A stretch of 43,154 nt of DNA from Bryobacteraceae bacterium (GTDB lineage Bacteria > Acidobacteriota > Terriglobia > Bryobacterales > Bryobacteraceae). Numbering within the stretch: the stretch's first letter is position 1; each line of letters opens with the position of its first letter. A program made the position numbers and the translations under genes. Below the pieces are notes generated by a model, which was given only the letters and a program-made list of their open reading frames with translations, did no database searches and was not told the DNA's origin. This document shows, in pieces, positions 23,577 to 32,043 of the stretch. The stretch spans positions 1 to 43,154 of the forward strand of contig JASIAM010000283.1 in NCBI GenBank assembly GCA_030041985.1, in the 5' to 3' direction.

Positions 23577-23605
23577 GTGGAACATCGGAAATGTTCCACG
23601 GAACA
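23577..23605. promoter_or_regulatory. Overlapping palindromes upstream of the ADOP permease
   Basis: GTGGAACAT (23577-23585) and ATGTTCCAC (23591-23599) form a perfect 9-bp inverted repeat with a 5-nt spacer. The right arm is shared with a second palindrome, TGTTCC-AC-GGAACA (23592-23605). Three GGAAC half-sites therefore alternate in orientation about 30 bp before the permease start. This suggests a dimeric or multimeric regulator site rather than a terminator, since no T-tract follows. Confidence 0.55.
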
Positions 23606-23634
23606 ACAGGTTGCCAGGCGGTGTCTAAGACTCC

Positions 23635-26112
23635 ATGCCGGCCCTGCTGGAAGGCGTTTTTCAGGATGCGCGCTACGCGATCCGCGGGCTGCGGCGCAAT
23701 CCTCTGTTCGCAGCGGCGGCGATTTTCACCATCGCGCTGGGCATCGGAGCGAGCAGCGCCGTGTTCAGTGCGGTGGACCGAATCCTGTTTCGCCCGCTTC
23801 CGTATGCGGATGAAGACCGGCTGGTCTCGGTCGGCATGATGGCACCGCTCGACACGAACGAATTCCTGCTGGGCGATGGGTATGTGCCGTTGCGGGAATC
23901 AAGTGCGCTCCGCGACCCCGGTCCGTTTCAGGAAGTGACAGCGTTCCAGGCGGGCGGCATCGCCCTCGATCTCACCGAGGGCAATCCCATACGGCTCGAG
24001 GCTTTACGGGTGGAAGCCAATTTCTTGCGCGTGTTTGGCATCCAGCCGCTGGTGGGCCGCGCCTTCACCCGCGAAGAAGACCGGCCGAACGGTCCCGCCG
24101 TCTGCATCATCTCGTATGGGCTTTGGAGGAGCCGTTTCGCGGGGGACCCGCGCGCCGTGGGCCGGACGATCTCGCTCGATGGCTCGCCCGTGGAGATCGT
24201 CGGTGTGCTGCCGAAAGATTTTCTGATGCCGACGCTCGCCACGGCAGATGTATTGTTGCCTCTCGCGCTGAACGAGGCCACCGAACACTCCGGCCGCGCG
24301 TTTCGCGTCTTCGCCCGGCTGAAGCCTGGCATCACCGTGCCGCGGGCCATCGCTCAGTTGCAGCCGCAATTGCAGCGCGCCATGGAGACCGTGCCGCCGC
24401 AATTCCGCAAAGAGGTTTCCTGGCGCGTGCGGCCGGTGCGCGACCGGCAGGTGGGCGATGCGCGCGCGGCGTCGCTGGCGTTATTGGGTGCGGTGCTGGC
24501 AGTGCTCCTCATCGCTTGCGCCAACATCGCGAGCTTGCTGGTGGCGCGCGCCGTGGCCCGCGAGCGGGAACTGGCCATGCGCCTGGCTCTGGGGGCTTCG
24601 CGCCGGCGTTTGCTGCGGCAAGCCCTTACCGAAAGCCTGCTGCTGAGCGTGATGGGCGCGGTGCCGGGATGCCTGTTGGCAGGAGTGCTGTTGCGGGTGT
24701 TCGTTGCTATGGCGCCCGCAACGTTGCCACGCCTGGAAGAGGCCACAATCGATGCGCGCATGCTGCTCTTCACACTGGCAGCGACACTCGCCTCCGGACT
24801 GCTGTTCGGCGCAGCGGGGGCACTGCGCCATTCCGGCTCAGCGTTCCTCGCAGGGTGGCAGACTACACGGCGCGCGCGCGTAGGGCTGCGCTCCGCGCTG
24901 GTGACGCTCGAAATCGCGTTCTCGATGGTGCTCTTGACCGGCGCGGGTTTGCTGCTGCGCAGCTTGTGGAATCTCGAAAGCGTGCCGCTCGGCATCACCA
25001 CCGATCATGTCGTGACCGCGCGGTTCGTGCTGGGCCAGCAGCACTACAGCCAAATGGAACAACAGCTCGCGTTCTTCAACCAACTGGAGCAGCGCCTCGT
25101 GGCCGCGCCCGGAGTGGATCGCGCGGCGATTACCGATTCCATGCCGCCATCGGGAGGCATGCGCGGGCGTCCACTGGCTTCCATCGAAATCGAAGGCGAG
25201 CCCCGGCGGCCTGAAGGCACGGGCGGTATGGCCGGTTGGCGCTTCGTCACGCCGGATTACTTCCGTGTGCTTGGCATTCCCATCGTGCGGGGGCGGCCGT
25301 TTACCGCGCAGGACCGCGCCCCTTCCGCTTTCGTGACGATCCTCAGCCAATCCCTGGCACGGCGCATGTTCCCCACCGAAGATCCCATCAGCAAGCGGCT
25401 CCTGATCTGGGGGCCGCAGGGCGAACACGAGCAGCCGCCGTGGACCACCGTAATCGGCATCGCCCGTGACGTAACCAACCTTGGGGCAACGCGCGAGAGT
25501 TGGCCGGAGTATTACGTTGTGCGCAAGCCTTCGATCGATTTGAATTTCCGCAACGCGGAACCGCCCACCGGTTGGCGATCGGCAGTGGTCGTCGCGCATA
25601 CGGCGATTGATCCCAGAGTCGCCCAGAGATCCCTTCGCGCCGTGCTGGCGTCGCTCGATCCCTCGCTGCCCGTGAAGCTCGAAACCATGCGCGGCCAGCT
25701 CGCGGAAATCGATGCACGGCCGCGCGCGTATGCATTTTTGCTCACGGTATTCGCGGGCATCGGCGTGTTTCTGGCCGCAGTGGGGTTGTTCGGTGTGATG
25801 TCGTTTCTGGTGGCGCAGCGAACGCGCGAGATCGGCGTGCGTATGGCGCTGGGGGCCACGCCCGCCGGCATTCTACGCCTCACACTCCGGTCGGCAGCGG
25901 GCTGGATCGCATGGGGCGTGGTGCTCGGCGCCGCCGCGTCCCTGGCGGCCACGCGCCTCCTGCGATCGCTGCTGTTTCAAGTGCAGCCGGCCGATCCCAC
26001 CGCAATTGCCGCCGCCATCGCCGTGATCTGGGCCGTCGCGCTGCTGTCCGCCGGCTGGCCCGCTCTTCGTGCTTCGCAGCTTGACCCCGTCAAAACTCTG
26101 CGCCAGGAGTGA
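23635..26112 (+). CDS. ADOP-type MacB/FtsX ABC transporter permease
   Basis: The 825-aa protein opens with DARYAIRGLRRNPLFAAAAIF, the typical start of acidobacterial duplicated orphan permeases. It then repeats the same architecture twice: a MacB-type periplasmic domain and an FtsX domain of about three membrane helices. FtsX 1 lies at about 275-395 (SLALLGAVLAVLLIACANIASLLVARA, ELAMRLALGASRRRLLRQAL), and FtsX 2 at about 695-815 (FLVAQRTREIGVRMALGATPAGILRLTL). No ATP-binding subunit is encoded nearby, consistent with the orphan name. The substrate is unknown; MacB relatives act in export or mechanotransmission across the envelope. Overlapping palindromes precede the gene. Confidence 0.92.
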   Translation: MPALLEGVFQDARYAIRGLRRNPLFAAAAIFTIALGIGASSAVFSAVDRILFRPLPYADEDRLVSVGMMAPLDTNEFLLGDGYVPLRESSALRDPGPFQEVTAFQAGGIALDLTEGNPIRLEALRVEANFLRVFGIQPLVGRAFTREEDRPNGPAVCIISYGLWRSRFAGDPRAVGRTISLDGSPVEIVGVLPKDFLMPTLATADVLLPLALNEATEHSGRAFRVFARLKPGITVPRAIAQLQPQLQRAMETVPPQFRKEVSWRVRPVRDRQVGDARAASLALLGAVLAVLLIACANIASLLVARAVARERELAMRLALGASRRRLLRQALTESLLLSVMGAVPGCLLAGVLLRVFVAMAPATLPRLEEATIDARMLLFTLAATLASGLLFGAAGALRHSGSAFLAGWQTTRRARVGLRSALVTLEIAFSMVLLTGAGLLLRSLWNLESVPLGITTDHVVTARFVLGQQHYSQMEQQLAFFNQLEQRLVAAPGVDRAAITDSMPPSGGMRGRPLASIEIEGEPRRPEGTGGMAGWRFVTPDYFRVLGIPIVRGRPFTAQDRAPSAFVTILSQSLARRMFPTEDPISKRLLIWGPQGEHEQPPWTTVIGIARDVTNLGATRESWPEYYVVRKPSIDLNFRNAEPPTGWRSAVVVAHTAIDPRVAQRSLRAVLASLDPSLPVKLETMRGQLAEIDARPRAYAFLLTVFAGIGVFLAAVGLFGVMSFLVAQRTREIGVRMALGATPAGILRLTLRSAAGWIAWGVVLGAAASLAATRLLRSLLFQVQPADPTAIAAAIAVIWAVALLSAGWPALRASQLDPVKTLRQE

Positions 26113-26148
26113 GGTCCCTGGCAGCCCACGTGCTTCGGTTTAACAAGA

Positions 26149-28539
26149 GTGCAAGATTTACCAAAACGGCCGGCAGATCCCGGCGGGCACGGCTTTTTCT
26201 ACCGGAAAGAAGGCAGCATCACCGTGGCTTGTGTGCTGTCTGCGGCCACTATCGCCGTGCTTCTGTTCGGGTTTCACTACTGGAAGCTCTCCCGCATGAT
26301 CGACCGGCGGCTGGCGCGCGGGCCTTTTTCGAGCACGATCGATATTTACTACGCGCCCACTCCCATTTGGGTGGGAGACAATCTCAGCGCGGAGCAGGTT
26401 GCCCGGCGCTTGGGGCGCAGCGGCTATACCACTACGGACGGGAGTCCGATCGGCTGGTACCACCGCAGCGGCGATGCGATCCAAATTTTTCCCGGGCGGG
26501 ATTCGCGAATCGGCGGCGAACCGGCTGTGCTTTATTTTGCAAATGGGCGAATCGCGAAAATTATCTCACTCGATGACAACACCGAACGAAACTCCTACCT
26601 GATGGGGCCGCCACTGATCACCAATCTTTCCGACAATCGCGAAAAACGGCGCTTGGTGCGTTTCGCCGACCTTTCGCCCACCCTCGTCAATGCGGTCGTT
26701 TCGGTAGAGGACAAGCGGTTCTTTTCCCATTCCGGCGTGGACGTTCTGCGCCTGGCCAAGGCGGCCTATGTGGATCTGAAGGATGGACGCAAGGAGCAGG
26801 GTGCATCTACGCTCAGCATGCAACTGGCGCGCGGATTCTGGCTGGCCCCGGACAAAAGCTGGAAGCGCAAATTCGAGGAGATCGCCATCACGTTGCACCT
26901 GGAAGAGAAGCTGAAAAAGCAGCAGATCTTCGAGGACTACGCGAACCAGATTTACCTCGGCCGGCGCGGTCCGTTCGCCATCACCGGATTCGGCGAAGCG
27001 GCTCGCGCATATTTCGGCAAGGATGTAAGCCAGCTAAATACGGCGGAAGCCGCGCTCCTGGCGGGCATGATTCAGCGGCCCAGTTACTATAATCCATACC
27101 GGTATCCAGAGCGCGCGCGGGCGCGGCGCAACCTGGTGCTGGCGTTGATGCACCACAACGGCTACCTCAGCCGGGAGCAGTTTTTGGAGGCCGCGCAACA
27201 GCCGATCACGCTCGCGCCGGAACATTCCGAAGCCCTGGACACTTCTTACTTCCTCGACTTGGTGAACGATGAGATGCAAACCAAGCTGGACGATCATGAG
27301 CGAAGTGCGCGCTACGTGTTTACGACCTTGGACCCGGACCTTCAGGCCGCGGCTGAAGCCGCTGTGCAAACGGGAATGGAATACGTCGACCAGCAATTGC
27401 GGAAGCGGTCCCGTGGGCCAAAAGGCGAGGCCTTCCCCAAAGGCCAGCCGCAGGTGGCGCTCATCGCGCTCGATCCGCACAGCGGGGCCATACGCGCGCT
27501 GGTCGGCGGACGCAACTACGGCGCAAGCCAGCTCAACCACGTATTGGCCATGCGGCAGCCGGGATCGGTGTTCAAGCCATTCGTCTACGCAGCCGCGCTG
27601 AACACGGCCTTAGCCGGAGGAAGGGAAATCTTCACGCCGGCAAGCACCGTAGACGATTCTCCGGCCTCGTTCGTCTTCAACGGAAAAACCTATTCGCCCG
27701 GAAATTTCGATCAGGAATACCTGGGCGACGTGACGCTGCGCGAAGCGCTGGCCCACTCGCTCAACGTAGCCACTGTGAAGCTGGCCGAGCAGGTAGGTTA
27801 TGGGAAGGTAGTGGCGCTGGCGCGGCGCGCGGGGCTGAACGACGAGATCCAGCCAACCCCAGCCGTCGCTCTGGGAGCTTATGATGCGACGCCTCTGGAA
27901 ATGGCCGGGGCCTACACGGTTTTCGCCAATGGCGGCGTGCGGGTCAGCCCCGCGGCGGTGGCCTCGGTACGGTCACGGAGCGGTGCGGTGCTCTATGAGC
28001 GGCAGCCCGATCCGCAGCGCGTTTTAGATCCGCGCGTGAATTATCTGCTGGTGAATATGATGGAGGACGTGCTCAGCGATGGTACGGGCGCGGGCGTGCG
28101 GGCGCGGGGATTCCGCTTGCCGGCCGCCGCCAAAACCGGCACCTCGCACGATGGCTGGTTTGCGGGGTTCACCAGTCAAGTGCTGTGTGTGGTCTGGGTG
28201 GGCTTCGATGACGATCGGCAGTTAGGCCTCGAAGGCGCAAGATCGGCGCTGCCCATTTGGACTGAATTCATGAAACGTGCCGCCCAACTGCGCCCCTATC
28301 GCGACGCCCAGCCTTTCTCGGAGCCGCGCGGGCTGGTCTCGCTGCGGATTTGCGAAGACAGCGGAGAATTGGCCGCGCCCGCGTGCCCGCGCACCAGAAT
28401 GGAAACTTTCATCGAAGGCTCCGAGCCGGTGGTGGAATGTCAAATCCACGCGCCGGGAAGTCAGCCCCCCATTGCAGACCGGAACGCTGGGAACCAGAAC
28501 ACCGCCGAAACAGGCCCCGCGGGGGCCACCCAACCGTAG
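26149..28539 (+). CDS. Class A penicillin-binding protein (PBP1-type)
   Basis: The GTG-started 796-aa protein has one N-terminal membrane helix (about 25-47) and a UB2H-like segment (about 60-110). The GT51 glycosyltransferase domain has its catalytic Glu187 in VEDKRFFSHSGVD and QGASTLSMQLARGF; the latter is usually QGGSTITQQ. The transpeptidase has the SVFK motif (Ser473), SLN and KTGTSHDGWFAGF. The C-terminus is an extended tail with two Cys. It polymerises lipid II and cross-links peptidoglycan in the periplasm. It begins 36 bp after the ADOP permease on the same strand, so read-through is possible. A 6-bp GC hairpin (28513-28527) lies in the last codons and may act in termination. Bifunctional PBP1b-like is the best call. 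Confidence 0.93.
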   Translation: MQDLPKRPADPGGHGFFYRKEGSITVACVLSAATIAVLLFGFHYWKLSRMIDRRLARGPFSSTIDIYYAPTPIWVGDNLSAEQVARRLGRSGYTTTDGSPIGWYHRSGDAIQIFPGRDSRIGGEPAVLYFANGRIAKIISLDDNTERNSYLMGPPLITNLSDNREKRRLVRFADLSPTLVNAVVSVEDKRFFSHSGVDVLRLAKAAYVDLKDGRKEQGASTLSMQLARGFWLAPDKSWKRKFEEIAITLHLEEKLKKQQIFEDYANQIYLGRRGPFAITGFGEAARAYFGKDVSQLNTAEAALLAGMIQRPSYYNPYRYPERARARRNLVLALMHHNGYLSREQFLEAAQQPITLAPEHSEALDTSYFLDLVNDEMQTKLDDHERSARYVFTTLDPDLQAAAEAAVQTGMEYVDQQLRKRSRGPKGEAFPKGQPQVALIALDPHSGAIRALVGGRNYGASQLNHVLAMRQPGSVFKPFVYAAALNTALAGGREIFTPASTVDDSPASFVFNGKTYSPGNFDQEYLGDVTLREALAHSLNVATVKLAEQVGYGKVVALARRAGLNDEIQPTPAVALGAYDATPLEMAGAYTVFANGGVRVSPAAVASVRSRSGAVLYERQPDPQRVLDPRVNYLLVNMMEDVLSDGTGAGVRARGFRLPAAAKTGTSHDGWFAGFTSQVLCVVWVGFDDDRQLGLEGARSALPIWTEFMKRAAQLRPYRDAQPFSEPRGLVSLRICEDSGELAAPACPRTRMETFIEGSEPVVECQIHAPGSQPPIADRNAGNQNTAETGPAGATQP
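28513..28527 (+). terminator. GC-rich hairpin at the end of the PBP gene
   Basis: GGCCCC (28513-28518) and GGGGCC (28522-28527) form a 6-bp stem with a 3-nt loop inside the last few codons. No T-tract follows, so it is a weak terminator candidate. Confidence 0.3.
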
Positions 28540-28556
28540 CTGAGCAGCCGCGCCCT

Positions 28557-28575
28557 TGGAGTACAATCATTCCAC
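28557..28575 (+). promoter_or_regulatory. Promoter-like repeat block, copy 1
   Basis: TGGAGTACAATCATTCCAC is identical to 29085-29103. It contains TACAAT, a good -10 match, and each copy lies in the short gap just before a plus-strand gene (here the SRPBCC gene). A shared promoter or operator is the simplest reading. Confidence 0.55.
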
Positions 28576-28618
28576 GCCCCCAACGCGACTGCGTCTCGGG
28601 CGATGTTTAGGAGACGGA

Positions 28619-29032
28619 ATGCAGCCGAAGAACATTAGCCGATCCATCACCAAATCCGTTGACTTGTGTGTGCGCGTGGAACGGGCTTTTGACTTCCTGA
28701 GCGACCCAGAGAATTGGCCCAAGTGGGCCATCGTCAACATGAGATCTGCGAAACCCGCGGCCGATGGATGGTACGACACCGAGACCCGGCAGGGGAGCGG
28801 GCAATTGAAGATGCTTTCTAATAAGCCGCTCGGTTTGCTGGATCATGTTTGGAAGGACCCGCAGGCATCGTGGACAGTTCCGGCGCGGGTTATTCCAAAC
28901 GGCGACGGCTCTACATTCCTCATGACGTTTTTCCAGCCGCCGGTTCTCGATGATAAAGCATTCGACGCCGCCGCAAAAGAAGTCGATATCGAACTGGCGA
29001 AATTGAAGGAACTTCTCGAACGCGAACCCTGA
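28619..29032 (+). CDS. SRPBCC (START/Bet v1-like) family protein
   Basis: ATG 28619 follows AGGAGACGGA, which fixes the start. The 137-aa protein shows the helix-grip pattern of this superfamily: ITKSVDLCVRVERAFDFLSDPENWPKWAIV at the N-terminus, mid-protein beta strands (DGSTFLMTFFQPP) and a long C-terminal helix (AAKEVDIELAKLKELLE). These proteins bind hydrophobic ligands in a central cavity. No ligand can be inferred. It is cytoplasmic, with no signal peptide. Its upstream block is repeated before the bicupin gene. Confidence 0.8.
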   Translation: MQPKNISRSITKSVDLCVRVERAFDFLSDPENWPKWAIVNMRSAKPAADGWYDTETRQGSGQLKMLSNKPLGLLDHVWKDPQASWTVPARVIPNGDGSTFLMTFFQPPVLDDKAFDAAAKEVDIELAKLKELLEREP

Positions 29033-29084
29033 GGGTATTACTCGCCAGATCTCGCAGGCTGAAGCCGTCTCTTCGCGGCTTGGC

Positions 29085-29103
29085 TGGAGTACAATCATTC
29101 CAC
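29085..29103 (+). promoter_or_regulatory. Promoter-like repeat block, copy 2
   Basis: This is an exact 19-bp copy of 28557-28575, followed by similar bases (AGCCCCAATG here, GCCCCCAACG there). It ends only 7 bp before the bicupin start codon, so a -10 at TACAAT would give a very short leader. Confidence 0.55.
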
Positions 29104-29110
29104 AGCCCCA

Positions 29111-29776
29111 ATGCGCAAAGTTTTACTGGCCATTCTCCTCGCTTCCGCCACGCTGGCGGCGCAAGATCCCGTTCGCGTAAACCCACAGGACTATAAAATC
29201 GAGATCGACAACAGTTGGGTGCGCGTGCTGCGGGTCAAACACGCCCCGCACGCCAAAACCGCGATGCACGAGCATCCGGATGCGGTAGCCGTTTCTCTCA
29301 CGGACGTGCATGAGCGCCTCACGTTTCCCGATGGCACAACGCGGGAGGTTTCCCGCAAGCGTGGCGACGTTGCCTATAACAAAGCCACCCGGCATATTGA
29401 AGAAAATCTGTCGGATGAGCCGTTCGAAGCTGCCCTCATCGAATTGAAGCCGAATGCTCCTAAGGTCAAAGGCTGGCCGGTCACGCTCGACCCTGTCAAA
29501 CTGGACCCCGTGCATCACCTGGTTCCGTTCGAAAACGAACGCGTGCGCGTGCTGCGCACCATTCTCGTGCCGCATGTGAAAAGCCCTCTGCATGAGCATC
29601 CGCATTATGTTGTCGTATATCTAACTGAGTTACACACCACCATGACCTTGGCGGACGGCCGGTCCATCGATAATCCGCGCAAACCGGGCGAAATCGCGTG
29701 GCGCGATCCGCTCAAGCATGTCACCGAAAATCTGGGCGACAAAACCGCGATGGAAATTCAAGTGGAGTTGAAATGA
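29111..29776 (+). CDS. Secreted two-domain cupin protein
   Basis: The 221-aa product has a signal peptide (MRKVLLAILLASATLAA, cleavage before Gln) and two tandem cupin repeats of about 95 residues. The first carries AMHEHPDAVAVSL and the second PLHEHPHYVVVYL, which supply the HxH-type metal ligands. Each repeat is preceded by a WVRVLRV or RVRVLRT strand and followed by a GDVAYNKATRHIEENL or GEIAWRDPLKHVTENL segment. The internal similarity shows an origin by duplication. It overlaps the next gene by 4 bp (ATGA), so the two are translationally coupled. The enzymatic function is unknown. Confidence 0.82.
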   Translation: MRKVLLAILLASATLAAQDPVRVNPQDYKIEIDNSWVRVLRVKHAPHAKTAMHEHPDAVAVSLTDVHERLTFPDGTTREVSRKRGDVAYNKATRHIEENLSDEPFEAALIELKPNAPKVKGWPVTLDPVKLDPVHHLVPFENERVRVLRTILVPHVKSPLHEHPHYVVVYLTELHTTMTLADGRSIDNPRKPGEIAWRDPLKHVTENLGDKTAMEIQVELK

Positions 29777-30861
29777 CCCGAAGGCAAGCTCTTGAAATAT
29801 TGGGAATCAGCGCCGCAGCCGCTGCAGTCCCACGCCGGATAGGCGCGCAGGAACCCACGTTTCCAAAGGGCGCCATCATCCGCACACTCCTAAAAGACTA
29901 CATGCCCGAAGAGTTGGCCGGCGGCGCAACGCTCTTCCATGAGCACTTGCAGTGGGGCCCCGATTTCAACGCGAAATTTGCGGCGGCTACAGCGGCAGCG
30001 CGCGCCGCCAACGGTTTGCCGCCGCTGCCCGCGCGTGGCGGCGCAGGCCGCGGGGGGCCTGCTCGCGGCCCGGATATCATGCACAACGTGGACCTCATGT
30101 CTGCCGAGGTCCTCAAAGCAAAGAGTGAGGGCGTGGCTTGTATTGTCGACGCCGGCCACGCCGAGATGGGACGCAGTGTCGATTTTTTGCGTCAGGTCGC
30201 GATGAAGTCCGGCATGCCGATCGTGGCGGGCGGCGGATTCTACACCCAGCCGTTTTATCCCAAAGAAATCTCCACCATGAGCGAAGAGCAGATCTTGAAG
30301 GCGCTCATCAAACAGGTGGATGACGATACCGTGGGCGTGTTTGGGGAAATCGGCTCATGGGACGAAATCACGGCGGATGAGCGCAAGGTGTTCCGCGCCG
30401 TGGGAAGGGCGCATGTAGCGACGAACCTTTCGATTTTCACGCACACCGGCATTCCCGGCAAATCAGCCATCGAACAGCTCGATATCCTCGAAGACGCCGG
30501 GGTGAAACCGGATCGCGTCGTAATTGGGCACCTGGGAAACCTGGTGGATCCCAACGTGTATGTGCAGAAAGTGATCTGCCGCCGCGGCGCATTTGTAGGC
30601 TTCGACCGGCAGGGCGGCAATAACGATGCGCAGCAGGTTCCGATGGTTATGGCACTCCTGGAGGCAGGTTTTGCCGATCACCTGATGTTCTCCGCCGATA
30701 CTTCGAGTAACTACGGGAAAACGGTGACAGTATTCCTGCCGAAGCTGAAAGCGGCCGGCGTGAGCGACGACGTGCTGCACAAGATCATGGTGGATAACCC
30801 GCGCCGCTTTCTCGCGTTCATTCCGAAACGGCCACGGAAAAAGGTCCCCGCTGCGGCCTGA
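29773..30861 (+). CDS. Tat-exported phosphotriesterase-like amidohydrolase
   Basis: Starting at ATG 29773, inside the stop region of the bicupin gene, the protein has 362 aa. It begins with a twin-arginine-type signal (MTRRQALEILGISAAAAA). The TIM-barrel metal site reads HEH (56 and 58), then VFGEIGSW with Glu where phosphotriesterase has a carbamylated lysine. Next come FTHTG, VIGHLGN and FSADTSSN, the Asp of the last being the fifth ligand. This Glu form matches the PTE-related (PHP/PTER) branch rather than true organophosphate hydrolases. A Gly/Arg/Pro-rich insertion (about 90-105) follows the first ligands. The likely role is hydrolysis of an ester or lactone in the periplasm; the substrate is unknown. 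Confidence 0.85.
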   Translation: MTRRQALEILGISAAAAAVPRRIGAQEPTFPKGAIIRTLLKDYMPEELAGGATLFHEHLQWGPDFNAKFAAATAAARAANGLPPLPARGGAGRGGPARGPDIMHNVDLMSAEVLKAKSEGVACIVDAGHAEMGRSVDFLRQVAMKSGMPIVAGGGFYTQPFYPKEISTMSEEQILKALIKQVDDDTVGVFGEIGSWDEITADERKVFRAVGRAHVATNLSIFTHTGIPGKSAIEQLDILEDAGVKPDRVVIGHLGNLVDPNVYVQKVICRRGAFVGFDRQGGNNDAQQVPMVMALLEAGFADHLMFSADTSSNYGKTVTVFLPKLKAAGVSDDVLHKIMVDNPRRFLAFIPKRPRKKVPAAA

Positions 30862-30880
30862 CCGTGGCGAAGGGATGACT

Positions 30881-32014
30881 TTACCCGCGTCCCGCGACCC
30901 GTTCGAAAAACTGCAGTGACTCGGCAGCGCAGATCTTCCACCGGAATCGTTGCGCACGCGCACGGCCCGCGGCCGCCAGAGAAGAGCGCTGTGCAGGCGA
31001 AGTGAGGAGCCGTTCGAGAGCCGTGCGAACCGCGTCTACGCTGCGCGGGTCCACGAGTTCGGCACTCCCGCCGGTTATTTCCGGCAGAGCGGACACCGCC
31101 GACGTGAGCACCGGCACGCCCGCCGCGAGCGCCTGTGCCACCGGGAAACCGAATCCCTCGTAGAGCGATATATATGCGAAAACCGTTGCGCCGGCAAACA
31201 GCCCGGGCAGGCCGCTCTCCGGAACATATCGTAGGTAGCGCACACCGGCGGAGGGTTGCGCGAGCCGCCGTTTCACATCCTCGGCAGACCAGCCCGCCGG
31301 CCCCGCAATGATCAATTGGAATTCGCGCCGCAGTGCGGGCGCAAGCGTTTCATAGGCGTCCAGCAGCGTGCCGAGGTTCTTGCGCGGTTCGATCGTGCCG
31401 ACACACAGAACATAAGGTTGCTCGAGCCGGTATTGCCGGCGCGCCCGCTCCACCTCGCTTGCATCAGCCTCGAAGTAGCGATCGTCAATGCCGTGATAAA
31501 TCACCTGGATGCGATGTGGATCGAGACCGAGCAGCCGGACCGCATCGTTGCGGGTATTTTCGGAAACCGCTATGAGAGCGTCGGCGCGCTTCCAGATCCG
31601 TTCGGCGAAGCGCTTCTCCGCGGCCACGTTCGTGGACGTGTGCAGTTCCGGCATTAGCCAGCAGGTAAGGTCGTGCAAAGTGGCGGTGAGGCGCGAACGG
31701 CGCGGCGGGTTCAGCAGCTTCACTGCATGGAAGATGTCGTTGCCCGGCGATAGCCAGTCGAGCAGATGATTCGGCCACAGGTTCACGCTGTGCCACAGGG
31801 CAAGCCGGGCGAAAGTGCCGAAAGGACCCACAACCGACCGCTCGTGGTCGAGTTCCCGCGGAACACCCAGGTAAGGAAACAGGCGGATGCGGCTCAAGCC
31901 GGCACTCTGCAAATGGGTGATCCAGTGGTAGAGGTAATTCTTAATGCCCGCGCTGCGGATCAGCAGCGGAAAAGCGTCGATACATAGGCGCAACCCAGAG
32001 CGGCCTTCAGGCAC
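30881..32014 (-). CDS. GT4-family glycosyltransferase (group 1)
   Basis: A GTG at 32014 just before GLRLCIDAFPLLIRSAGI is taken as the start. The frame is open further upstream but would overlap the kinase gene. The 377-aa GT-B protein has an acceptor domain with a Gly-containing loop (SAGIKNYLYHW) and a linker VIYHGIDDRYF. The donor domain has VLCVGTIEPRKNLGTLLDAY, LIIAGPAGW, RYLRYVPESGLPGLFAGATVFAY and the EX7E motif in SLYEGFGFPVAQALAAG. It transfers a nucleotide-activated sugar, probably in envelope or exopolysaccharide synthesis. It lies 29 bp after the Ser/Thr kinase stop on the same strand, so the kinase may control it or share its regulation. Confidence 0.88.
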   Translation of the reverse strand: MPEGRSGLRLCIDAFPLLIRSAGIKNYLYHWITHLQSAGLSRIRLFPYLGVPRELDHERSVVGPFGTFARLALWHSVNLWPNHLLDWLSPGNDIFHAVKLLNPPRRSRLTATLHDLTCWLMPELHTSTNVAAEKRFAERIWKRADALIAVSENTRNDAVRLLGLDPHRIQVIYHGIDDRYFEADASEVERARRQYRLEQPYVLCVGTIEPRKNLGTLLDAYETLAPALRREFQLIIAGPAGWSAEDVKRRLAQPSAGVRYLRYVPESGLPGLFAGATVFAYISLYEGFGFPVAQALAAGVPVLTSAVSALPEITGGSAELVDPRSVDAVRTALERLLTSPAQRSSLAAAGRARAQRFRWKICAAESLQFFERVAGRG

Positions 32015-32043
32015 ATCCGATTGTATCGCCCGCGCCGCTCGCT

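Noticed and set aside
23577-23605. SOS (LexA) box
   Set aside because: The GGAAC/GTTCC half-sites do not have the spacing of known CTGT-N8-ACAG or GAAC-N4-GTTC boxes, and the downstream gene is not a repair gene.
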